From positions 1-8,792 of the forward strand of contig JAEWHZ010000079.1 in assembly GCA_023387585.1 (NCBI GenBank): a stretch of 8,792 nucleotides of DNA. Direction: 5' to 3'. Source of the stretch: Pseudomonadota bacterium (GTDB lineage: Bacteria; Pseudomonadota; Alphaproteobacteria; Rhizobiales; Devosiaceae). This document shows positions 1 to 7,960 of the stretch, piece after piece. The notes beneath the pieces were generated by a model. The model was not told where the DNA came from and did not search any database. It worked only from the letters and a program-made list of their open reading frames with translations. A program made the position numbers and the translations under genes. Numbering within the stretch: the first letter of the stretch is position 1; each line of letters begins with the position of its first letter.

Positions 1-428
1 GGCACGCCATAGACGCCCCAGTCGATGGAGACGCGCCGGTCGCGGTCGGTGCCGATGGCGTCATAGGGGTTGCCGAGCTCGTCGAGGAAGGCGCGGGCGT
101 TCTCCGGGGCGTCGGAGTGGTTGATGCCGTAAAGGCGGATGTCGCCGCGCTCGGCGAGCGCCATCAGCAGCGGGTGCTCGTCGCGGCAGGGGACGCACCA
201 GCTGGCGAAGACGTTGACCAGGGTGGGGGCGCCGGCGAGCGATGCGGTGTCGAAGCCGGGCCGGTCGACGCCTTCGAGCGGGGGGAGGGTAAATTCGGGC
301 GCCGGGCGGTCGATGAGCACGGAGCGCACGAGGTCGGGGTCGCGCTCGAGCGAGACGGCGAAGACGGCCACCAGCCCGGCGAGCAAGGCCAGCGGCAGGA
401 TGGCGAGGGCGAGGCGGGTGGGGTTCAT
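1..428 (-). CDS. ccmG: Thiol:disulfide interchange protein CcmG/DsbE (3' end outside window)
   Basis: Periplasmic, membrane-anchored thioredoxin-like protein that reduces the CxxCH cysteines of apocytochrome c before haem attachment. Reading the minus strand from ATG 428 gives about 142 residues. There is one N-terminal membrane anchor (residues ~5-25, rich in Leu/Ala), then RPAPEFTLPPLEG (~41-53), which is typical of the family start. The active site is ASWCVPC with C78 and C81. A GVYGVP segment sits at the window edge (138-143), where the conserved cis-proline loop is expected. The usual length is about 175-190 residues, so roughly 35-45 C-terminal residues are missing. The ATG overlaps the ccmD stop by 4 nt (ATGA), so it is the last visible gene of the ccm operon. 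Rhizobial names include cycY. The family call is secure; only the C-terminus is unseen. Confidence 0.93.
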   Translation of the reverse strand, partial: MNPTRLALAILPLALLAGLVAVFAVSLERDPDLVRSVLIDRPAPEFTLPPLEGVDRPGFDTASLAGAPTLVNVFASWCVPCRDEHPLLMALAERGDIRLYGINHSDAPENARAFLDELGNPYDAIGTDRDRRVSIDWGVYGV

Positions 429-580
429 CGCTCGATGCCGAGCTCGGCTTCGAGCGCGGCGACGCGGCGGCGCGCCGCGCGCGCGGCGAGCAGGCGGATG
501 GCGACGATGCCGGCGACGGTGAGGGCCGAGATCAGATAGGCGGCGAGGATGTAGCCGGCGTGCTGGCCGAGATCGATCAT
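425..580 (-). CDS. ccmD: Haem exporter protein CcmD
   Basis: Small single-pass inner-membrane protein of the CcmABCD complex that helps release haem-loaded CcmE. This 51-residue ORF begins MIDLGQHAGYILAAYLISAL. It has one transmembrane helix (~8-32) carrying the Y-x4-Y pattern usual near the start of CcmD, then a basic stretch (RAARRR) and a short charged tail, matching the family's positive-inside cytoplasmic C-terminus. It lies exactly where ccmD is expected, between ccmC and ccmG, and overlaps both neighbours by 4 nt (ATGA at each junction). It is short enough to be missed by gene callers, and it lies inside a longer open frame that runs antisense-phase through ccmC and ccmB; only these last 51 codons are real. 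The call rests on position, size and topology because sequence conservation in CcmD is weak. Confidence 0.88.
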   Translation of the reverse strand: MIDLGQHAGYILAAYLISALTVAGIVAIRLLAARAARRRVAALEAELGIER

Positions 581-1335
581 GGCTCGCGCTCCGCAAGGCG
601 GCGTTCGAGGGTGGCGATGCGGCGGTTTGCGAGCTCGGTCTTCATGCCGATCAGGTGCAGCACGGCGAACAGCGCGGTGAAGGCGAGGGCCATGACCAGC
701 AGCGGCACGAGCATTTGGGGGGGCATGGTGGGGCCGTCGGCGCGGAAGACGCTGGCGGGCTGGTGCAGCGTCGCCCACCAGTCGACGGAGAATTTGACGA
801 TGGGGATGTTGACGGCGCCGACCAAAGTGAGGACGGCAACGAAGCGGGCGGCGCGCAGCGGGTCCTCGAAGGCGCGCCACAAAGCGATGATGCCCAGATA
901 GATGAGGAAGAGGACCAGCGTCGAGGTCATGCGCCCGTCCCATTCCCAGAACGTGCCCCAGGTGGGGCGGCCCCAGAGCGCGCCGGTGACGAGGGCGAGG
1001 GCGGTGAAGGCGGCGCCGAGCGGGGCGGCGGCCTGCATCGAGACATCGGCCAGCGGATGGCGCCACACCAGCGTGCCGAGCGCCGAGACGGCCATGGCGG
1101 CATAGACGAACTGGCTCAGCCAGGCGGTGGGCACATGGACATACATGATGCGCACGGTGTCGCCCATCTGGTAGTCGGCGGGCGAGCCGAACAGGGACAG
1201 AGACAGCCCGGCGACAAAGAGCAGGCCGGTCAGGATCCAGAGCGGGACGATGAGCCGGTCGGCCAGCCGCACGAACTGGCCCGGATGGGCCAGGCGGCGG
1301 ATGGGCTCGTACCAGTTCATGCTGCGCATCGTCAT
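577..1335 (-). CDS. ccmC: Haem lyase/handling protein CcmC
   Basis: Multispanning inner-membrane protein that binds haem and, with CcmD, attaches it to the periplasmic chaperone CcmE. The product is 252 residues with about six hydrophobic helices. The tryptophan-rich WWD-type signature is seen as WGRPTWGTFWEWD (121-133). The two expected axial histidines sit in YVHVP (H67) and LHQP (H191), flanking it. The C-terminus is a charged helix (ELANRRIATLERRL). Possible starts are ATG 1335, ATG 1329 and ATG 1320. A GGA eight bases before 1329 makes that one attractive, but the difference is only two residues. The gene lies 12 nt downstream of ccmB and overlaps ccmD by 4 nt. The related CcmF also has a WWD motif but is much longer (~650 residues), so CcmC is clearly the better call. 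Confidence 0.95.
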   Translation of the reverse strand: MTMRSMNWYEPIRRLAHPGQFVRLADRLIVPLWILTGLLFVAGLSLSLFGSPADYQMGDTVRIMYVHVPTAWLSQFVYAAMAVSALGTLVWRHPLADVSMQAAAPLGAAFTALALVTGALWGRPTWGTFWEWDGRMTSTLVLFLIYLGIIALWRAFEDPLRAARFVAVLTLVGAVNIPIVKFSVDWWATLHQPASVFRADGPTMPPQMLVPLLVMALAFTALFAVLHLIGMKTELANRRIATLERRLAEREP

Positions 1336-1347
1336 GGTCCGAGGGCT

Positions 1348-2010
1348 CTAATCTTCCGCCGCCGCCAGGGCAAGGGCGGCGCCAAAGGGTGTGATCGCGA
1401 TCAGCACCAGGCTGGCTGCGGCAAGTAGCAGCAGGGCGGCGCCGGTGGACTGGCCGGCGGTGGGGGCGCTGGCGCCGACGCCGAAGATCAGGATGGGCAG
1501 AGCGAGCGGCATGACGATGACCGGGGCGACCAGCCCGCCGCGCCTGAGACTGACGGTGAGGGCGGCGGCGAGGGTCGCGAGCGCGGCAAGGCCGGGCGTG
1601 CCCAGCATTAGGGCGGCGACCAGCACCAGCCAGCCGGGAATGTCGAGCCCGAGCAGCACGGCGAGCACGGGAGTGGCGGCGATCAGCGGCACGGCGGTGA
1701 GCAGCCAGTGAGCGAGGAGTTTGGCGGCGACGGCCGTCGTGAGCCCGGTGCCGGAGAGGCGCAGGACCAGCAGGGTGCCGTCCTCGTGGTCGGCGCGGAA
1801 CAGGCGCTCTATGCCGATCAGCATGGCGAGGAAGGCCGCGACCCAGACGATGGCCGGGGCGAGGCGGGCGAGGAGCACGCGGTCGGGGCCGACGGCGAAG
1901 GGGATGACCACGCCGACGAGGATGAAGAAGGCGACCAGCGCCAGCGCCTCGCCATTGGCGCGCAGGGCGAGGCGCAGGTCGCGCAGGAATATGGCGGTGA
2001 ATCCGGCCAT
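1348..2010 (-). CDS. ccmB: Haem exporter permease subunit CcmB
   Basis: Inner-membrane permease-like subunit that pairs with the ATPase CcmA; the complex uses ATP hydrolysis to free holo-CcmE from CcmC/D. The product is 220 residues, the normal family size, with about six transmembrane helices. The segment GIERLFRADHEDGTLLVLRL (about 66-85) is the well-conserved cytoplasmic loop of CcmB. The protein starts MAGFTAIFLRDLRLALR, also typical. Its ATG at 2010 shares one base with the ccmA stop (TGATG), implying coupled translation of the two ABC-transporter halves. Composition is very Ala/Leu rich, as for neighbouring membrane genes. I see no missing motif or truncation. Confidence 0.94.
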   Translation of the reverse strand: MAGFTAIFLRDLRLALRANGEALALVAFFILVGVVIPFAVGPDRVLLARLAPAIVWVAAFLAMLIGIERLFRADHEDGTLLVLRLSGTGLTTAVAAKLLAHWLLTAVPLIAATPVLAVLLGLDIPGWLVLVAALMLGTPGLAALATLAAALTVSLRRGGLVAPVIVMPLALPILIFGVGASAPTAGQSTGAALLLLAAASLVLIAITPFGAALALAAAED

Positions 2011-2651
2011 CAGCGCCTGACCCCGAGTTCGATGCGGGTGCCGGCAAGATTTTTGGGCAGATCGGCGTGGATGGCGGCGATGACGGCGCCGCCGGCGGCC
2101 AGATGATCGGCGATCAGCGCGCCGAGCCGGGCCTCGCCCTCGGCGTCGATGCCGGCCATGGGCTCGTCGAGCAGCCAGATGGGGCGCGGGGCGACCAGCA
2201 GGCGGGCAAAGGCGAGCCGGCGGGCCTGGCCCTGGGAGAACTGGCCGGCATCGCGCGAGGCGAGTTTTTCGAGGCCGACCGCGGCGAGGGCGGCTTCGGG
2301 CGACAGGCCGGGCGCGGTTTCGAGCGCTGCGAAGAAGGTGAGGGTCTCGCGCGCGGTGAGGCGGGCGCGCACGGCGTTGCGGTGGCCGAGCAGGGCCACC
2401 GGGCGCGGGGCCTCCGGGTCGTGGCCGGAAAATTCGACGGCGCCCGAAAGGACGGGGAGCAGGCCGGCAAGGGTGAGCAGCAGGGTCGACTTGCCGGCCC
2501 CGTTCGGCCCGCGCAGCTCGATCAGCGAGCCGGGCGCGAGAGAAAGATCGAGCGGGCCGAACAGGCGCCGCCCGGCGCGCCCGCCGACAAGCGCGCGCGC
2601 CATAAGGGCGACCGGAAGTGCGGCTCGGTCCGTGGTTTGCTCGCGCGTCAT
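2010..2651 (-). CDS. ccmA: Haem exporter ATP-binding protein CcmA
   Basis: Cytoplasmic ABC ATPase that energises the CcmABCD complex during cytochrome c maturation. The 213-residue product shows, in order, Walker A GPNGAGKST (48-56), an ABC signature in the form FSQGQARRLAFARLL, Walker B IWLLDEPMAGID and a switch histidine in IAAIHADL. The size and the single nucleotide-binding domain fit CcmA, and the ccmB/C/D/G context settles the subfamily. The start is uncertain: ATG 2651 gives 16 residues before the usual first strand, while ATG 2603 (M17) would trim into that strand. I keep 2651, though neither has a strong Shine-Dalgarno. It is the first gene of the operon and faces acnA across a 202-bp divergent intergenic region. 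Confidence 0.94.
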   Translation of the reverse strand: MTREQTTDRAALPVALMARALVGGRAGRRLFGPLDLSLAPGSLIELRGPNGAGKSTLLLTLAGLLPVLSGAVEFSGHDPEAPRPVALLGHRNAVRARLTARETLTFFAALETAPGLSPEAALAAVGLEKLASRDAGQFSQGQARRLAFARLLVAPRPIWLLDEPMAGIDAEGEARLGALIADHLAAGGAVIAAIHADLPKNLAGTRIELGVRR

Positions 2652-2682
2652 GGGGTCATCTCGTATTGAACCGCCGCGGGCA

Positions 2683-2712
2683 CTGGCAAGCGGAATCGAG
2701 GCCCGCTATAAC
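2683..2712 (+). promoter_or_regulatory. Candidate sigma-70-type promoter of acnA
   Basis: CTGGCA (2683-2688, 4/6 to TTGACA) is followed after 18 bp by TATAAC (2707-2712, 5/6 to TATAAT). This predicts a transcript start near 2719 and a 5' leader of about 135 nt before the GTG at 2854. It is the best-looking promoter in the ccmA-acnA gap on this strand, but it is an eye-made match only. I could not recognise a clear Fur, Irr or RirA site around it. Confidence 0.4.
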
Positions 2713-2842
2713 AGGTCATAGATTGGAGCCATTCCAGGGTTGGCGCAGAAGAAGGCCGGATTTGCGGGGTTTCGCAGATCGGGCCGCAGGGAGCCGCCGC
2801 CGGAAGGCCGAGCCAATGCAGCATATCAACCGAGAACAACAC

Positions 2843-2850
2843 AGGGCGGA
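2843..2850 (+). promoter_or_regulatory. Ribosome binding site of acnA
   Basis: AGGGCGGA lies just before GTG 2854, with AGGG seven bases from the start codon. It decides the start: the reading frame stays open upstream to 2740, but the translation there is basic, low-complexity and unlike aconitase, whereas the residues after 2854 match the usual N-terminus. Confidence 0.7.
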
Positions 2851-2853
2851 ACC

Positions 2854-5631
<2,778 letters not shown>

Positions 5632-5644
5632 CGCAAGCTTGGGG

Positions 5645-5665
5645 CCGGGCGGCGATGCCGTCCGG
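5645..5665 (+). terminator. Possible weak terminator hairpin after acnA
   Basis: CCGGGCGG (5645-5652) can pair with CCGTCCGG (5658-5665) around a 5-nt loop, with one G-T wobble. It begins 14 bp after the acnA stop. The bases that follow (TCTCTCACCCTTTG) are pyrimidine-rich but not a true T-run, so termination may be partial and allow read-through into the next gene. Confidence 0.4.
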
Positions 5666-5686
5666 TCTCTCACCCTTTGTTGAGTG

Positions 5687-5714
5687 GCTTGCGCCGGCAC
5701 GAGGGGACTAGAAC
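5687..5714 (+). promoter_or_regulatory. Weak candidate promoter of the DUF1223 gene
   Basis: CTTGCG (5687-5692) and TAGAAC (5709-5714) are spaced by 16 bp, in the 113-bp gap after acnA. Both are partial matches to alphaproteobacterial sigma-70-type boxes. The gene could equally depend on read-through from acnA. Confidence 0.22.
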
Positions 5715-5744
5715 CGGAGCCGCAAGACGGCTACGGAACGGCGC

Positions 5745-6527
5745 ATGACATCCTCCATCGCAACGCTTGACGCCCGGGACGGGCCGTCGTTCGGGACCGG
5801 TCCGCGCCCTATGTGGCTGGCGGCCATCCTGGGTGTCCTGCTGATCTGCGGGGCGGCGATCGGCGAGGAGATCCGTTCGGAGGCGCGGGTGGTGGTGGAG
5901 CTGTTCACCAGCCAGGGTTGCGCCTCCTGCCCGCCGGCCGATGCGCTGCTGACCGAGCTCGACGGGCGCGACGACGTGGTGGCGCTGGCCTATCACGTCG
6001 ACTATTGGGACTATATCGGCTGGGAGGACACTTTTGCCAGCCCGGCCTTTTCCGAGCGCCAGCGCGCCTATGCCGCCGGCTGGGGCAATTCGCGCATCTA
6101 CACCCCGCAAATGGTGATCAATGGCGGCTCGCATGTCGTGGGCTCCAAGGCCCGCGACGTGCGCTCGGCCATCTCCGGAGCCACGCTCGAGGTGCCCGTC
6201 GAACTGACGCGGGTCGAGGATCGCATCGAGATCCGCATTCCGCCGCAGCCGGGTGTCGGGGACGCGATGATCTGGCTGGTCAGCTTCATCGACAATGCCG
6301 AGGTGACGATCGAGCGTGGCGAGAATGCCGGCCAGCAGATCCTGTATTCGCAGGTGGTGACGCAGCGCCAGGGCGTGGGGCTGTGGGACGCCGAGGGCGG
6401 CGCGGTGATCCGCATGCCGCTCAGCGAGGCGCTGCCGGCGGGGGCCACGGGCGTGGCCGTGCTGCTGCAATCCGACCAGGCCGGCATGCCCGGCCCGATC
6501 ATGGGCGCGGCGCTCTATCGGCGCTGA
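5745..6527 (+). CDS. Secreted DUF1223 thioredoxin-like protein
   Basis: A 260-residue member of the DUF1223 family, whose fold is thioredoxin-like; the biochemical role is not established. Seen in sequence: a hydrophobic segment WLAAILGVLLICGAAIG (24-40), probably a signal peptide, then VELFTSQGCASCPPADALL with the pair C59/C62, then AYHVDYWDYIGWEDTFASP (82-100) and YTPQMVINGG (119-128), with P121 at a cis-proline-like position. The rest is a less conserved beta-rich C-terminal part. The start is ambiguous: ATG 5745 leaves a 22-residue leader before the hydrophobic core, whereas ATG 5811 would begin directly at MWLAAIL. Neither has a strong ribosome site. The location after acnA and the CxxC suggest an envelope redox protein, which is inference. 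Confidence in the family is high, in function low. Confidence 0.9.
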   Translation: MTSSIATLDARDGPSFGTGPRPMWLAAILGVLLICGAAIGEEIRSEARVVVELFTSQGCASCPPADALLTELDGRDDVVALAYHVDYWDYIGWEDTFASPAFSERQRAYAAGWGNSRIYTPQMVINGGSHVVGSKARDVRSAISGATLEVPVELTRVEDRIEIRIPPQPGVGDAMIWLVSFIDNAEVTIERGENAGQQILYSQVVTQRQGVGLWDAEGGAVIRMPLSEALPAGATGVAVLLQSDQAGMPGPIMGAALYRR

Positions 6528-6540
6528 GGCAAGCCCGGGA

Positions 6541-6580
6541 AAGCAAAAAAACGGCCCCGGCAGCAAGCTGCGCGGGGCCG
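6541..6580 (-). terminator. Intrinsic terminator with T-tract on the minus strand
   Basis: The stem CGGCCCCG (6552-6559) / CGGGGCCG (6573-6580) is extended inward by GCAG/CTGC around the loop CAAG, with one bulged G. Seven A residues at 6545-6551 on the plus strand become a T-run right after the hairpin on the minus strand. The canonical direction is therefore leftward, towards the DUF1223 gene. On the plus strand it may still help end the DUF1223 transcript, but no T-run follows. No minus-strand gene is seen immediately to its right. Confidence 0.75.
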
Positions 6581-6604
6581 AGGGACTGACTAGGTCAAAT
6601 GGAC

Positions 6605-6656
6605 GGCCGGCACCGGGGCGTCTGGTTTGGGGGCTCGGTCGGCCCCGGTGCCGGCC
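6605..6656. repeat. 15-bp perfect inverted repeat (strong hairpin)
   Basis: GGCCGGCACCGGGGC (6605-6619) is the exact reverse complement of GCCCCGGTGCCGGCC (6642-6656). The loop is 22 nt: G-rich on the plus strand (GGTTTGGGGG) and C-rich on the minus strand. There is no T-run on either side, so it is not a standard terminator. It sits 24 bp from the preceding terminator hairpin. Confidence 0.9.
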
Positions 6657-6835
6657 ACTGGAGGCAATGTTCAATTGCTAGCTGGCGTGTTTGGCGCAAG
6701 AAGGGACGAATTGTGTCCAAACGGGGGTGTTTTCGCCCCTCCGGCGCCGATCGTTCCGACGGCCATGCAACCCCTTGCGCCGTCAAGCGATTGCCGCGAT
6801 CATGACGGTGTTGCGACGATGAAAAGGCGGACGGA

Positions 6836-7216
6836 TTGGCACAGCGGGTAGGCGACAGCACAGCGTCGCTGGTGCTGGTTCATGCGGGCGAACCCCAGGG
6901 CGCCGGGCCCCGCCCGCAACCCGTGGTGGCCTTCGACCGGGGCGAATTGCGCATGATATTGTCGGTCTATGGGCGCAAGGTCGCCGCCGGCGAGTGGCGC
7001 GACTACGCCATGGACTTCCTCAAGGATCGGGCGCTGTTCTCGATCTATGCGCGGATGTCGGAACGCCCGATCTACGTCATCGAGAAGGACCCCAGGCTGC
7101 GCAACAGGCAGGGCCAGTATCTGGTGACCAACCAGCACGGAACCGTGCTCAAGCGCGGCCACGACCTGGCGCAGGTGCTGCGCGTGCTCGACCCCGATCT
7201 GGTGGTGGTTAGCTGA
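6836..7216 (+). CDS. DUF2794 family protein
   Basis: A 126-residue cytoplasmic protein of the DUF2794 family, found mainly in alphaproteobacteria; its function is unknown. The family core begins at VAFDRGELRMILSVYGRKVA (31-50) and runs through AGEWRDYAMDFLKDRALFSI, YVIEKDPRLRNRQGQYLV and LKRGHDLAQVLRVL (105-118). The length is usual. The N-terminal ~30 residues are variable and Pro/Gly-rich. The start is taken as TTG 6836 because AAGG at 6824-6827 lies eight bases upstream and the frame has no ATG or GTG between the upstream stop at 6803 and 6836; a later GTG (6872) is possible. Its last 8 bp overlap the 3' end of the small gene on the other strand. No membrane segment or signal peptide is seen. 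Confidence 0.88.
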   Translation: MAQRVGDSTASLVLVHAGEPQGAGPRPQPVVAFDRGELRMILSVYGRKVAAGEWRDYAMDFLKDRALFSIYARMSERPIYVIEKDPRLRNRQGQYLVTNQHGTVLKRGHDLAQVLRVLDPDLVVVS

Positions 7217-7373
7217 GGTCGGATTTCGGCCGGCCGGGACGCCTTGCGGGCAGGGGGACGCCGAGTTCGGCGAAAATCTCGGTAGCGGGCCGCAGGCGGG
7301 CGATCTCGTCCTCCGTCAAGGGTGCGACGGGATCGTACTCTTTTGGCGGCTTTGGCTGCTTCTCGGATGCCAT
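7209..7373 (-). CDS. Small uncharacterised protein, 54 residues
   Basis: I do not recognise a named family. The ORF runs from ATG 7373 to TAA 7209. The N-terminus is Lys/Pro-rich (ASEKQPKPPKEYDPVAPLT), then a predicted helix EDEIARLRPATEIFAELG (21-38), then a basic end with RRPGRPKS (44-51). The ARRPGRPKS tail resembles the AT-hook-like or linker motif preceding the ribbon-helix-helix in BrnA-type antitoxins, but here the protein stops straight after it, so no DNA-binding domain follows. The start lies five bases past the acetyltransferase stop (GTGAGCGAT then ATG), suggesting coupled translation in one operon. It ends inside the last codons of the convergent DUF2794 gene. Codon use and composition look protein-like and unlike a random shadow. 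That it is coding is likely; its function is unknown. Confidence 0.62.
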   Translation of the reverse strand: MASEKQPKPPKEYDPVAPLTEDEIARLRPATEIFAELGVPLPARRPGRPKSDLS

Positions 7374-7378
7374 ATCGC

Positions 7379-7873
7379 TCACAACGCCAGTTGCAAATGC
7401 ACGATGTCGTGCCAGCGCTCGAACTTGTAGCCGACCGCCTTGTAGTGGCCGACGCGGGTGAAGCCGAATTTTTCGTGCAGGGCGATGGAGTTTTCGGTGT
7501 CGGCGGTGATCACGGCGATCATCTGCCGAAAACCGCGGGCGCGCGATTGCGCCAGCAATTCGGCCATCAGCGCCTTGCCCAGGCCCCGTCCGGTGGCGGC
7601 GGGGTCGAGATAGATCGAATCCTCGCAGGTGAAGCGGTAGGCGTGGCGGGGGCGGTAGATGCCCGCATAGGCGTAGCCGGCGAGTTCGCCGTCGAGCTCG
7701 GCGACGACCAGCGGGTGGCCGAGGCGCACGAGGGCGGCGAATTTCTCGGCGATGGCGGCTTCGTCGGGCGGCTCGGTGTCGAAGGTGATGGCGGTGTTCT
7801 CGACATAGTGCCGGTAGATCGCGGCGATCCGGGGCACGTCGGACCAGGCGAAGGGGCGCAGGATCGGGGTCAC
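7379..7873 (-). CDS. GNAT acetyltransferase, PAT/MnaT (phosphinothricin N-acetyltransferase-like) family
   Basis: Cytosolic acetyl-CoA-dependent N-acetyltransferase of 164 residues. Relatives acetylate phosphinothricin, methionine sulfoximine/sulfone or related amino acids; the true substrate here cannot be told. Family marks are IAAIYRHYVENTAITFDTEP (17-36), YAYAGIYRPRHAYRFTCEDS (67-86) with the conserved glutamate E84, the acetyl-CoA loop ATGRGLGKALM (93-103), and NSIALHEKFGFTRVGHY (128-144) followed by GYKFERWHDIVHLQL. All the motifs and the normal length are present, so the enzyme should be active. The start is GTG 7873, with no good ribosome site. The small gene at 7209-7373 follows five bases later. 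It lies downstream of the BI-1 terminator, so it probably has its own promoter or relies on leak-through. Confidence 0.92.
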   Translation of the reverse strand: MTPILRPFAWSDVPRIAAIYRHYVENTAITFDTEPPDEAAIAEKFAALVRLGHPLVVAELDGELAGYAYAGIYRPRHAYRFTCEDSIYLDPAATGRGLGKALMAELLAQSRARGFRQMIAVITADTENSIALHEKFGFTRVGHYKAVGYKFERWHDIVHLQLAL

Positions 7874-7892
7874 GGGACAACCGGAAAAGCGA

Positions 7893-7922
7893 GGGGCCGC
7901 AGTTTTGATAAACTGCGGCCCC
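7893..7922 (-). terminator. Intrinsic terminator after the BI-1 family gene
   Basis: GGGGCCGCAGTTT (7893-7905) is the perfect complement of AAACTGCGGCCCC (7910-7922), giving a 13-bp stem with a TGAT loop. On the minus strand it is followed by TCGCTTTTCC, a short T-run. It lies 38 bp after the stop of the gene at 7961-8686 and just before the acetyltransferase start. Confidence 0.82.
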
Positions 7923-7960
7923 CGGTCTTGTCCATCGGCGGAGAACCCGCCGCTGAATGC

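Larger units (their letters stand above)
6528..6835. other. Non-coding gap with several inverted repeats
   Basis: This 308-bp gap lies between the DUF1223 and DUF2794 genes. I find no convincing coding region: short open frames on either strand are low-complexity and cross strong hairpins. It holds the terminator at 6541-6580, a small dyad TGAC-TAG-GTCA (6587-6597), a 15-bp perfect inverted repeat (6605-6656), GCAAT-N5-ATTGC (6664-6678) and a 6-bp hairpin with a TTTT loop (6724-6739). A very weak plus-strand promoter for the next gene might be TTGCGC (6775-6780) with GATCAT (6798-6803), 17 bp apart. The cluster of structure suggests an RNA element, but I recognise no known family. Confidence 0.6.

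Noticed and set aside
425..2047. 540-residue minus-strand ORF across ccmC and ccmB as one protein
   Set aside because: Most of it is an out-of-frame Arg/Pro/His-rich shadow of ccmB and ccmC; only the last 51 codons (425-580) are real, as ccmD.
2706..2736. Operator-like dyads around the acnA promoter (CTAT-N8-ATAG and TGGA-N5-TCCA)
   Set aside because: The arms are only four bases each, expected by chance, and match no regulator site I know.
2740..2853. N-terminal extension of AcnA by 38 residues from a TTG at 2740
   Set aside because: The extension is basic and unlike aconitase, while GTG 2854 has a good ribosome site and matches the family start.
5835..5867. Lipoprotein signal (LLIC-G) in the DUF1223 protein
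   Set aside because: The residue before the cysteine is Ile, whereas a lipobox needs Gly, Ala or Ser there.
5670..6674. 334-residue minus-strand ORF opposite the DUF1223 gene
   Set aside because: It is a high-GC shadow that runs through the T-tract terminator at 6541-6580 and has no recognisable motifs.
6595..6861. Short ORFs on both strands in the 6528-6835 gap
   Set aside because: They cross the 15-bp inverted repeat, lack ribosome sites and protein-like composition, and resemble nothing known.
7209..7873. Acetyltransferase plus small ORF as a GNAT toxin-antitoxin pair
   Set aside because: The GNAT belongs to the PAT/MnaT family, not the TacT/AtaT toxins; the small protein is downstream, not upstream, and has no ribbon-helix-helix domain.
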